Origin: Roseococcus sp. SYP-B2431
Lineage (GTDB): Bacteria; Pseudomonadota; Alphaproteobacteria; Acetobacterales; Acetobacteraceae
NCBI RefSeq assembly: GCF_004336745.1
Contig: NZ_SJXD01000027.1
Coordinates: 1 to 64,000, forward strand
DNA: 64,000 bases
Direction: 5' to 3'
Shown piece after piece: positions 22,592 to 29,992 of the stretch (its first letter is position 1; each line of letters begins with the position of its first letter). A program made the translations under genes and the position numbers. Under the pieces are notes generated by a model, which saw only the letters and a list, made by a program, of their open reading frames with translations, ran no database searches and had not been told where the DNA came from.

Positions 22592-24310
22592 TCAGGCGTC
22601 GTCGAACACCGCGCGCCATTCGTGGTCGCGGCGTTCCAGGCGGCTCGCCTCGCGCGTGGCGAGCCAGAGCATGAAGGCCTCCTGCTCGGCCCGCTCGCCT
22701 TCCAGCGCGAGGACATGTGGCGCCGCCGTGGGCGGGGGCAGCGGCGGCCCCGCGAAGCGCAGGGTGACCGCGACCTCGCCCTCCGCGTGGCGCGCCTGGA
22801 CCTGGGCGGCGGAGAGGCCCCGCGCCGCCAGCACCTCGCCCATCTCGATCCAGAAATGCTCCACCTTCTCCATCGTGCCGCGCCTGGCGCCCCAGGCGCC
22901 GCCGAGCCGCAGCGCCTCGTCCTCGGCGACGCGCGGGAGCGAGGCGTCGAGAGGCAGGACGAAGCTCGCCTGCCGGACCATGAAGGGGGCCGTGGCGAAG
23001 TGCAGCAGGAAGCCGGTCAGCGCGCCGAAGGTCAGCGGCGAGGCCAGCGCGGGCAGGTGCTCGGCGAAGAGCCGCGGCGCCACCACCACCGCCAGCCCCA
23101 TCACGAGCCCGAGCCCCACGACCAGGCTGCGCCGGACGTCGAGCATGCGTGACGTGATGAGCTGGCAGCCGGTGGCGATGATGAAGCAGACCGCATAGAG
23201 CACCATCGCCGCCTTCACCGCCCCCGGCATGGCCACGAAGAGCGCCACCAGCTTGGGCGAGAAGGCCAGCGCGGCCATCATCGCGGCGCCCACCAGGGCG
23301 ATGCCGGTCGCCAGCGTGCGGTTCGCGATGGAGAGCCCCACGCAGGCCGCCGAGGCCGAGGGCGCCATGCCGCCGAACAGGCCCGAGGCCGCCAGGGTCG
23401 CGGCATTCGCCAGCAGCCCGCGCCGCAGCGGTCCGCCGTCCGGCTTGCGCCACCCCGCATCGGCGGCGCGCTGCAGGGCCAGTAGATTCCCCAGCAGCAC
23501 CGCCTTGGCCGGCACGAGCGCGAAGGCGAAGCCCAGCACGAGCGCGATCGGCAAGCCGTCGAAGCGCGGCAGGATGGGCGCGGGCCAGGCCAGCCAGGGA
23601 TTGGCCGCGAGGATCGCCGCCAGGCCTGAATCGCCCGGCAGCAGCGCCGCCACGCCCCAGCCGGACACGGCGCCGACCAGCACGCCATAGGGCGCCAGCC
23701 GCGTGCGCGAGAGCGCGATGCCCACCATCACGAGGAAGGCGGCGAGGCAGACGGCCACGTCGCCGACATGCCCCATCCCGACCGGGGGGGCGCGCAGCCG
23801 CAGCTCGTCCAGCATCACCGGCACCAACGAGACGCCGAGCAGCACGACCACGAGGCCCGCCAGCTCCGCCGGCACCAGCGCCTGCGGCCGCCGGATCAGC
23901 AGGCTCGCGGCGATCGCCACGGCGCCGGCGATGACGAGGAGAGCCCCCGTCCGGTCCGGCGTCAGCCCCGCCCCCGCGCAGAGCAGGTAGACGCCGACGA
24001 AGACCGGCGAGGGAATGGCCGGAACCTGGTAGCCGGCGCCCAGCGGCCCCTTCCGCAGCCCCTGTAGCGCCGCGAAGAGCGCCATGGCCAGCATCGAGAG
24101 GCAAAGGAAGTTCGTCGCGCCGCGCGGGTCCATCCCGAAGTCGGCCGCGATCGCCGCCGGCAGGACGAGGAAGATCGCCTGGACGGCGAGGTGCTGGAAG
24201 GCCAGTCCGGCGGCGGTGGGAAGGGGCACCCGGTCGTCCAGGCCGAAGACGGCCTCGGCCGGGCGCTGCAGCTTGCGGTCGGCGGCTCGCGGAGCGAAGC
24301 CCGGCGCCAT
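22592..24310 (-). CDS. NCS2-family nucleobase:cation symporter with C-terminal cytosolic extension
   Basis: Inner-membrane permease of the xanthine/uracil (NCS2/NAT) family, 572 residues. About twelve to fourteen hydrophobic segments fill roughly residues 30-445, with the family opening (GLAFQHLAVQAIFLVLPAAI) and GLFGGMAPSASAACVGLS, where NCS2 members carry their conserved discontinuous helix. The last ~127 residues are hydrophilic and outside the permease domain, which is unusual for standard 430-490-residue NCS2 proteins. The ATG overlaps the stop of the upstream phosphatase gene (TGATG). Purine or pyrimidine uptake is the family role; specificity is not determined. Confidence 0.82.
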   Translation of the reverse strand: MAPGFAPRAADRKLQRPAEAVFGLDDRVPLPTAAGLAFQHLAVQAIFLVLPAAIAADFGMDPRGATNFLCLSMLAMALFAALQGLRKGPLGAGYQVPAIPSPVFVGVYLLCAGAGLTPDRTGALLVIAGAVAIAASLLIRRPQALVPAELAGLVVVLLGVSLVPVMLDELRLRAPPVGMGHVGDVAVCLAAFLVMVGIALSRTRLAPYGVLVGAVSGWGVAALLPGDSGLAAILAANPWLAWPAPILPRFDGLPIALVLGFAFALVPAKAVLLGNLLALQRAADAGWRKPDGGPLRRGLLANAATLAASGLFGGMAPSASAACVGLSIANRTLATGIALVGAAMMAALAFSPKLVALFVAMPGAVKAAMVLYAVCFIIATGCQLITSRMLDVRRSLVVGLGLVMGLAVVVAPRLFAEHLPALASPLTFGALTGFLLHFATAPFMVRQASFVLPLDASLPRVAEDEALRLGGAWGARRGTMEKVEHFWIEMGEVLAARGLSAAQVQARHAEGEVAVTLRFAGPPLPPPTAAPHVLALEGERAEQEAFMLWLATREASRLERRDHEWRAVFDDA

Positions 24311-25140
24311 CAGTCCTCGCCGAACAAGGCCCGCATGGCCTCCGCATGGCTGGCGGCATCCGGCGCGCAGACCAGGCCGCCCGCGTGCTTGCGGGGCGAA
24401 TAGGGCGTGCCGTCGAACTGCGCGGAATGGCCGCCCGCCTCCGCATGGATGAGCACGCCGGCGGCGTGATCCCAGGGCATCAGCCTGTTGTAGACGAGCA
24501 GCTGCGTCCCGCCCGTCGCCGCCAGCCGGTACTCGTGCGCGGCGCAGCGGAAATTCAGCGTCCCGGCGAGCCGGGCGAGACGCGGCAGGATGCGCGCCTT
24601 CCGCTCCGGCGGCATATAGCCCCAGGAGACGGCGCCCACCATCGACGAGACCGGGCCGGGCGCCGCGACGCGGCAGTCGTGCCGCCCGCCACCGGGCGAC
24701 TGCACCCAGGCGCCCTCGCCGCGCAGGCCGATCACCGTGTCGTCGCCCATCGGGTCGTGGATCCAGCCGGCGATGGTCTCGCCATTGCGCACCGCGGCGA
24801 CCATGACGCCGAACAGCGGCACGCCGGCCGCGAAATTCGCCGTTCCATCCACCGGATCGATGACGAAGCAAAGCTCCGCCCCGGCCATCGCGGCGAGAAG
24901 CGAGGGATCGACCGCGGCTGCCTCCTCGCCCAGGATCATGGCCTCGGGGAAGCGCGCCGAGAGCTCGGCCGTGATGCGCCGCTCCGCCGCCTCGTCCGCC
25001 TCGGTCACCAGGTCGAGCGGGCCGGATTTCGCGCGAATGTCGCCGGCGGCGAGGCGCCGGAAGCGCGGCAGGATCTCCGCCCGGGCCGCATCCCGCAGCA
25101 TCGCCGCGACGTCACTGGCCTGGCCGGGCGTGATCCTCAT
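24310..25140 (-). CDS. Inositol monophosphatase family protein
   Basis: Mg-dependent, Li-sensitive type phosphatase of the IMPase/FBPase/CysQ superfamily, 276 residues. Metal-site motifs are all present: GEE (71-73), DPVDGTANF (95-103) and WDHAAGVLI in the C-terminal half. It could act on inositol phosphates, histidinol phosphate or 3'-phosphoadenosine compounds; sequence alone does not decide. The gene overlaps hflX upstream (4 bases) and the permease downstream, placing it at the end of the hfq-hflX transcript. Confidence 0.85.
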   Translation of the reverse strand: MRITPGQASDVAAMLRDAARAEILPRFRRLAAGDIRAKSGPLDLVTEADEAAERRITAELSARFPEAMILGEEAAAVDPSLLAAMAGAELCFVIDPVDGTANFAAGVPLFGVMVAAVRNGETIAGWIHDPMGDDTVIGLRGEGAWVQSPGGGRHDCRVAAPGPVSSMVGAVSWGYMPPERKARILPRLARLAGTLNFRCAAHEYRLAATGGTQLLVYNRLMPWDHAAGVLIHAEAGGHSAQFDGTPYSPRKHAGGLVCAPDAASHAEAMRALFGED

Positions 25141-26354
25141 GAGAGCTGGGCGTAGCGCGCCCTGTCGGCCGGCGACAGCCGCACGGTGACCTGGACCAGC
25201 CCATCGGCCTCGCTCCGCTCGATCACCTCGCCGTGGCGGTACAGCCAGGCGAGGCGCGCGCCGTCCTCAGGTGGCAGCTCGAAGCGCTCCGTCAGCATGC
25301 TGGCGGAGAGGCGCTCGTCCAGCACCTCGCGCAGTTCGTCGAGACCCTCCCCCGTGAGCGCGGAGACGGCGAGGCCGCCCTGCGCCAGCGGCGCGAGGGC
25401 CTGGGTGCCGCCGAGCAGGTCGGCCTTGTTCAGCACCTCGATGCTGCGCGCCCGCCAGCCCTCGTCCAGCGGGGCGTCGGGGCCCTCGGTCATCTCGTCC
25501 AGCACGCCGGCCACGTCGTTGCGCTGGGCCACGCTGTCGGGATGCGCCACGTCGCGCACGTGCAGGATGATGTCGGCGGCCGCGACCTCCTCCAGCGTGG
25601 CCCGGAAGGCCTCGATGAGCTGGGTCGGCAGCTCGCTGATGAAGCCCACGGTGTCGGACAGGATGGCGTGCCGACCGGAGGGCAGCGTGATCTGCCGCAT
25701 GGTCGGGTCCAGCGTCGCGAAGAGCTGGTCCTGCGCGTAGACGGCGGCACCCGTCAGGGCGTTGAACAGCGTCGACTTGCCGGCATTGGTGTAGCCGACC
25801 AGCGCGATGACGGGATAGGGCACGCGCTCGCGCGCCTTGCGGTGCAGGCCGCGCGTGCGGCGCACCTGCTCCAGCTCGCGCTTGAGCTTCACGATCCGCT
25901 CGCCGATCAGCCGGCGGTCGATCTCGATCTGCGATTCGCCGGGGCCGCCCAGGAAGCCGAAGCCGCCGCGCTGCCGCTCGAGATGGGTCCAGGACCGCAC
26001 GAGTCGCGTGCGCTGGTATTCCAGATGCGCGAGCTCGACCTGCAGCGTGCCCTCGCGGGTCCGCGCCCGGTCGCCGAAGATCTCCAGGATGAGGCCCGTG
26101 CGGTCGATGACCTTGGCGCCCCACTCCCGCTCCAGGTTGCGCTGCTGGACGGGCGTCAGGGCCGCGTCGACGACGACCAGCGTCGCCTCCTGCTCCTCCA
26201 GCGCCTGCTTCACCATGGCCACCTGCCCCTCGCCCATCAGGGTCGAGGGGCGGCGCTGGCGCAGCGGGTGGATGGCCGAATGGACGATGGTCACGCCGAT
26301 CGACGCGGCGAGGCCTACCGCCTCGGCGAGGCGCGCCTCGGCCGCGCGCGGCAA
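25137..26354 (-). CDS. hflX: Ribosome-associated GTPase HflX
   Basis: GTPase that splits or rescues stalled ribosomes. The 405 residues from the TTG at 26354 contain the N-terminal glycine-rich domain (GEGQVAMVKQAL; GLILEIFGDRARTREGTLQVELA; GGFGFLGGPGESQIEIDRRL), the coiled linker, and the G domain with GYTNAGKST (near 190), DTVGF and NKAD. A typical HflX beta-strand segment (TRAAVILPYERA) lies in frame upstream at about 26395-26430, so translation probably starts earlier; yet no ATG or GTG exists in frame before an in-frame stop at 26490-26492. A CTG at 26465 overlapping hfq is one option. It lies downstream of hfq as in most proteobacteria. Confidence 0.85.
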   Translation of the reverse strand: MPRAAEARLAEAVGLAASIGVTIVHSAIHPLRQRRPSTLMGEGQVAMVKQALEEQEATLVVVDAALTPVQQRNLEREWGAKVIDRTGLILEIFGDRARTREGTLQVELAHLEYQRTRLVRSWTHLERQRGGFGFLGGPGESQIEIDRRLIGERIVKLKRELEQVRRTRGLHRKARERVPYPVIALVGYTNAGKSTLFNALTGAAVYAQDQLFATLDPTMRQITLPSGRHAILSDTVGFISELPTQLIEAFRATLEEVAAADIILHVRDVAHPDSVAQRNDVAGVLDEMTEGPDAPLDEGWRARSIEVLNKADLLGGTQALAPLAQGGLAVSALTGEGLDELREVLDERLSASMLTERFELPPEDGARLAWLYRHGEVIERSEADGLVQVTVRLSPADRARYAQLS

Positions 26355-26448
26355 GGCGCCGGCGGGCGCGAATTCCAGGACGTTGGAACGTTGCGCCCGC
26401 TCATAGGGCAGGATGACCGCGGCGCGGGTCGGGGCGGACGCGGCCTCT

Positions 26449-26799
26449 TCACTCTTCTCGGGCAGTGGCTGGCTCCCGTGATCCGATGGTCAGGGTTGTC
26501 TCCCGTGCAGGAGCGGCCGGGCTGGCTGCCGCCTGGGCCGCACCTTGGGCCGGCGCCGCGGCGCCCGCGGCCTGCGGGTCGAACAGCATAATGGGCGCGC
26601 CCGGCATGACGGTGCTGATCGCATGCTTATAGACGAGCTGAGTGTGCCCGTCGCGGCGCAGCAGCACCGAAAAATTGTCGAACCAGGTGATGATGCCCTG
26701 GAGCTTGACGCCGTTCACGAGGAACACCGTCACCGGAGTTTTGCTTTTCCGAACGTGATTCAGGAACACATCCTGCACGTTCTGGGATTTCTCGGCCAT
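26449..26799 (-). CDS. hfq: RNA chaperone Hfq
   Basis: Sm-like hexameric RNA chaperone for sRNA-mRNA pairing. The 116-residue product carries the Sm1 motif ([31 protein letters not shown], residues 11-41) and Sm2 with the VYKHAIST signature (56-63), which forms the proximal RNA-binding face. The core ends near residue 75 and is followed by a 40-residue alanine/proline-rich tail. GGAGGCC lies just before the ATG. It precedes hflX as in most proteobacteria. The stop overlaps the region where hflX translation must begin. Confidence 0.95.
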   Translation of the reverse strand: MAEKSQNVQDVFLNHVRKSKTPVTVFLVNGVKLQGIITWFDNFSVLLRRDGHTQLVYKHAISTVMPGAPIMLFDPQAAGAAAPAQGAAQAAASPAAPARETTLTIGSREPATAREE

Positions 26800-26879
26800 G
26801 AAGGCCTCCTTCTTGTTCTTGCGGTCGGATTTTGAGCGGCGGTCGGGCCCCCGCTCATGAAGGGCGGAATGTCGGGCCT

Positions 26880-27539
26880 CTAGCCCCCCTTGTCCAGGGC
26901 CCGGAGCCAGCGCGCCAGCGCCTCCCCATCGGCGAAATGCAGGTCTGGATCGAGGGCCGCGACGCCGCCGTCATGCGCTGCATCGCCCAGCAGCACTGGC
27001 TTACAGCCGGCCGCCCGCGCCGCCTGCATGTCGACCCCGGTGTCGCCGACGTACCAGATGTCAGGCCCGGCGCGCAGGCCCATGCGCGTGAGACAGAGCT
27101 CCAGCGGCAGGCCGGAAGGCTTGTCGGCCTGGGCGTCGCCTGCCCCGATCAGGGCGCGGAATCGGGCGCCCCAGCCCAGATGGGCCGCCTCCTCGCGAAG
27201 CAGCGGGCCCTGCTTGTTGGAGACGACGCCGAGCGGCAGCCGGGCCGCCGCGTCCAGCATCAGGAGAGTGCCGGGCAGCGGGGCGATGACCTGCAGATGC
27301 GTGGCGCGAACGGCCTCGTAGAAGATGTCGCGGGCGCGCTCCCATTGGTCGCCGAAGTGCTCCGGAAAGCTGTCGCGCAAGGACTTCCGGACATTGGCCA
27401 ACACCTGCTCGCGCGACCAGGGCGGCTTGCCGAAGGCCGCGAAAGCCGCGTTGAGCCCGGACTGGATCGCGGCCCAGCCGTCGATCAGCGTGTTGTCCCA
27501 GTCGAAGAGGATCGCAGCCGGGGGGTTGCTGCGCGGCAT
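26880..27539 (-). CDS. HAD-family hydrolase, phosphoglycolate-phosphatase-like
   Basis: A 219-residue HAD phosphatase with a helical cap. Motif I is [10 protein letters not shown] (catalytic aspartates), motif [11 protein letters not shown], the motif III lysine sits in [10 protein letters not shown] and motif IV is [14 protein letters not shown]. This layout matches Gph/PGP-like enzymes that remove phosphate from small metabolites. The start at 27539 has AAGGGG 7 bases ahead. The frame continues open through the 54-bp repeats to 27692, but those residues look like translated repeat, not protein. It sits between the transaminase gene and hfq. Confidence 0.82.
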   Translation of the reverse strand: MPRSNPPAAILFDWDNTLIDGWAAIQSGLNAAFAAFGKPPWSREQVLANVRKSLRDSFPEHFGDQWERARDIFYEAVRATHLQVIAPLPGTLLMLDAAARLPLGVVSNKQGPLLREEAAHLGWGARFRALIGAGDAQADKPSGLPLELCLTRMGLRAGPDIWYVGDTGVDMQAARAAGCKPVLLGDAAHDGGVAALDPDLHFADGEALARWLRALDKGG

Positions 27540-27688
27540 GTTCACCCCTTCGGGCTCCGCCCTCCGGTCATCGGAGGCGGGGCTGCACGGCCGATTCAGA
27601 CCTCCGGGCTGCGCCCTCCGGTTATCGGACACGGGGCTGCGCGGCCGATTCAAACCTTCGGGCTCCGCCCTCCGGTCATCGGACACGG
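27540..27688. repeat. 54-bp tandem repeat, about 2.7 copies, between HAD and transaminase genes
   Basis: Units contain the core CGGCCGATTCA (27588 and 27642, spacing 54) followed by GGGCTSCGCCCTCCGGTYATCGGA. Three copies of the second part and two of the core are visible. Being 54 bases long, the unit keeps a reading frame open on the minus strand, adding an artificial SDDRRAEPEGLNRPRSPV-type repeat to the HAD frame. The core also occurs in the 59-bp repeats at 58081, so this is a dispersed intergenic element. Confidence 0.8.
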
Positions 27689-28564
27689 TCACGCCACGTT
27701 GCCCGCGCTGGCCTTCACGTGACGCGTAAAGATCTCGAAGAGCCGGCGGGTCACGGGGCCGACCTTGCCGTCCGCGACGTTCGTCCCGTCGATCCGCGTG
27801 ATCGGCTTCACGAAGCCCGTCGCCGAGGTGAGGAAGGTCTCGCGCGCGGCCCGCATCTCGTCGAGGCTGAATTCCTCCAGGCTATAGGCGATACCGGCCG
27901 CCTCCAGCTCGGCGATCAGCGCCCCGCGCGTGCAGCCGGGCAGGATGGCGTGGTCCAGGTGGCGCGTGCGCAGCGTGCCGCCGGCGTCGACGATCCAGAA
28001 GGAGGTGGCGGCGCATTCCGTCACCATGCCGGTCGCCTCGTCGTAAAGGATTGCCTCGGCGGCGCCCGCCTCGCGCGCGGCCTGGCGGGCGAGCACGTTG
28101 GGCAGCAGGTTGATGGTCTTGATGTCGCAGCGGGCCCAGCGCAGGTCGGGATGGGTCACGGCGGCGATGGCCGTGGCGTCGAGGTTCGTCGGATAGGCCG
28201 GGATGCGCTTGGCCGTCACCACCAGTGAGACCGGCACCGGCACCTTGGGAAAGGCGTGGTCGCGCGGCGCCACGCCGCGCGAGACCTGCATATAGACCAG
28301 TCCGTCCGCCGCGATCCGGTTCCGCCGCAGCACCTCCAGCAGCACCAGGCGCAAGGCGGCGCGGGGCATCGGCATGGGGAGCCGGATCTCCTTCAGCGAG
28401 CGCTCCAGCCGGCCGAGATGCCGGTCCTCGTCGATGAAGCGGCCGCGATGGACGTGGACCACCTCATAGATGCCGTCGCCGAACTGGTAGCCGCGATCCT
28501 CTATGTTCACGGCGGCTTCGCGCTGGGGGAGATAGGCCCCGTTCACATAGGCGATCTTCGACAT
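27689..28564 (-). CDS. dat: D-amino-acid transaminase
   Basis: PLP-dependent fold-type IV aminotransferase, 291 residues, which moves an amino group between D-amino acids and 2-oxo acids (D-Ala/D-Glu supply). It opens with YVNGAYLPQREAAVNIEDRGYQFGDGIYEVV as in Dat/IlvE enzymes. Lys149 in RCDIKTINLLPNVLA is the expected Schiff-base lysine; ATGMVTECAATSFW follows. Branched-chain aminotransferases share the fold, but DRGYQFGDGIYE and the length fit Dat better. It lies between ntrX and hfq, probably on the same transcript. Confidence 0.85.
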   Translation of the reverse strand: MSKIAYVNGAYLPQREAAVNIEDRGYQFGDGIYEVVHVHRGRFIDEDRHLGRLERSLKEIRLPMPMPRAALRLVLLEVLRRNRIAADGLVYMQVSRGVAPRDHAFPKVPVPVSLVVTAKRIPAYPTNLDATAIAAVTHPDLRWARCDIKTINLLPNVLARQAAREAGAAEAILYDEATGMVTECAATSFWIVDAGGTLRTRHLDHAILPGCTRGALIAELEAAGIAYSLEEFSLDEMRAARETFLTSATGFVKPITRIDGTNVADGKVGPVTRRLFEIFTRHVKASAGNVA

Positions 28565-28597
28565 GCCGGCCTTACCTGCTGGAAACAGGCGCGAAGG

Positions 28598-29992
28598 TTA
28601 CGCCGTCCCCGAGGCCCTGTCTTCCGCCTGCACGCCCAGGAACTTCAGCTTGCGGTGCAGCGCGCTGCGCTCCATGCCGACGAAGTTCGCCGTGCGGCTG
28701 ATATTGCCGCCGAAGCGCAGCAGCTGCGCCTCCAGATACTGCCGCTCGAACATCTCGCGCGCCTCGCGCAGGGGCAGGGTCATGATCTCGCTGGAACGGT
28801 CCAGCCGCAGCATCGAGGGCGCGGCCGAGACGATCTCGGGCGGCAGGGCCTCGGCACGGATGGGCTGGCCGGCCTCGCCCGGCGCCATGATGAGCAGCCA
28901 GTCGATGAGATTCCGCAGCTGGCGGACATTGCCCGGCCATTCATAGGTCTGCAGCGCCGCGATCGTGTCCTCGGCGAGTCCGCGCGGCGAGAGTCCCGAG
29001 GTCTCGATGGAGCGGGCCATGAAGTGCCGCGCCAGCGCCGGCACGTCCTCGCGCCGCTCGCGCAGGGCGGGCATGCGCAGCGGCACGACGGAGAGGCGGT
29101 AGAAGAGATCCTCGCGGAAGCGCCCGGCGGTGATCTCCGCCTGGAGGTCCCGGTTGGTGGTGGCGATGACGCGGACGTCCACCTTCACCCGCGTCGCGCC
29201 GCCAATGCGCTCGAAGCCCTGCTCCTGCAGCGCGCGGACGATCTTGCCCTGGGTCTCCATGGGCATGTCGGCGACTTCGTCGAGCAGCAGGGTGCCGCCA
29301 TGGGCGCGCTCCAGCGTGCCGGCGCGGCGCGGCTGGTCGCCATGCGGCTCCACGCCGAAGAGCTCCTCCTCGATCCGGGCTGGGTTCAGCGTGGCGCAGT
29401 TCAGCGCGATGAAGGGGCCGTCGGCGCGGCGCGAGCGGGCGTGCAGCATGCGCGCGGCCACTTCCTTGCCCGTGCCCGCCGGCCCGCTGATGAGCACGCG
29501 CGAATTGGTGGGTGCCACGCGCTCGATGGCCGCGCGCATCTGGGCCATGGCCTGCGAGACGCCGACCAGTTCCATCTCGGAGCCGGCGCGCAGCCGCAGG
29601 TCGCTGATCTCGCGCCGCAGCTTCGCCGCCTCCAGCGCGCGCGCCACGATGAGCAGCAGCCGGTCGCTTTTGAAGGGCTTCTCGATGAAGTCGTAGGCGC
29701 CCTGCTGGATGGCCTGCACCGCCGTCTCGATATTGCCGTGGCCCGAGATCATGACGCAGGGGACATGCGGCTCCTCGCGATGCAGTGCATCGAGAATGCC
29801 GAGCCCGTCGAGCCGCGAATTGGCCAGCCAGATGTCGAGAATCACCAGCGAGGGCCGTCGGGCGCGGAAATGGGCGATCGCGGTATCGGAATTATGCGCC
29901 TGACGGGTCTCGTAGCCCTCGTCCGAAAGGATGCCGTCGATGAGCGAGCGGATATCCGGCTCGTCGTCGACAATCAGGATGTCATGCGCCAT
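28598..29992 (-). CDS. ntrX: Nitrogen-associated response regulator NtrX
   Basis: Response regulator paired with the NtrY kinase, 464 residues. The receiver domain holds Asp53 in LVILDIWLANS. An AAA+ domain follows with Walker A GPAGTGKE (near 168) and Walker B GGTLLLDEVADMP. The C-terminal Fis-type helix-turn-helix includes GGNISRTANFVGMERSALHRKLK. In place of the sigma-54-contacting GAFTGA loop it reads ELFGVEPHGDQPRR, as in other alphaproteobacterial NtrX proteins, so it likely acts with sigma-70. It overlaps the end of ntrY by 11 bases. Confidence 0.93.
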   Translation of the reverse strand: MAHDILIVDDEPDIRSLIDGILSDEGYETRQAHNSDTAIAHFRARRPSLVILDIWLANSRLDGLGILDALHREEPHVPCVMISGHGNIETAVQAIQQGAYDFIEKPFKSDRLLLIVARALEAAKLRREISDLRLRAGSEMELVGVSQAMAQMRAAIERVAPTNSRVLISGPAGTGKEVAARMLHARSRRADGPFIALNCATLNPARIEEELFGVEPHGDQPRRAGTLERAHGGTLLLDEVADMPMETQGKIVRALQEQGFERIGGATRVKVDVRVIATTNRDLQAEITAGRFREDLFYRLSVVPLRMPALRERREDVPALARHFMARSIETSGLSPRGLAEDTIAALQTYEWPGNVRQLRNLIDWLLIMAPGEAGQPIRAEALPPEIVSAAPSMLRLDRSSEIMTLPLREAREMFERQYLEAQLLRFGGNISRTANFVGMERSALHRKLKFLGVQAEDRASGTA

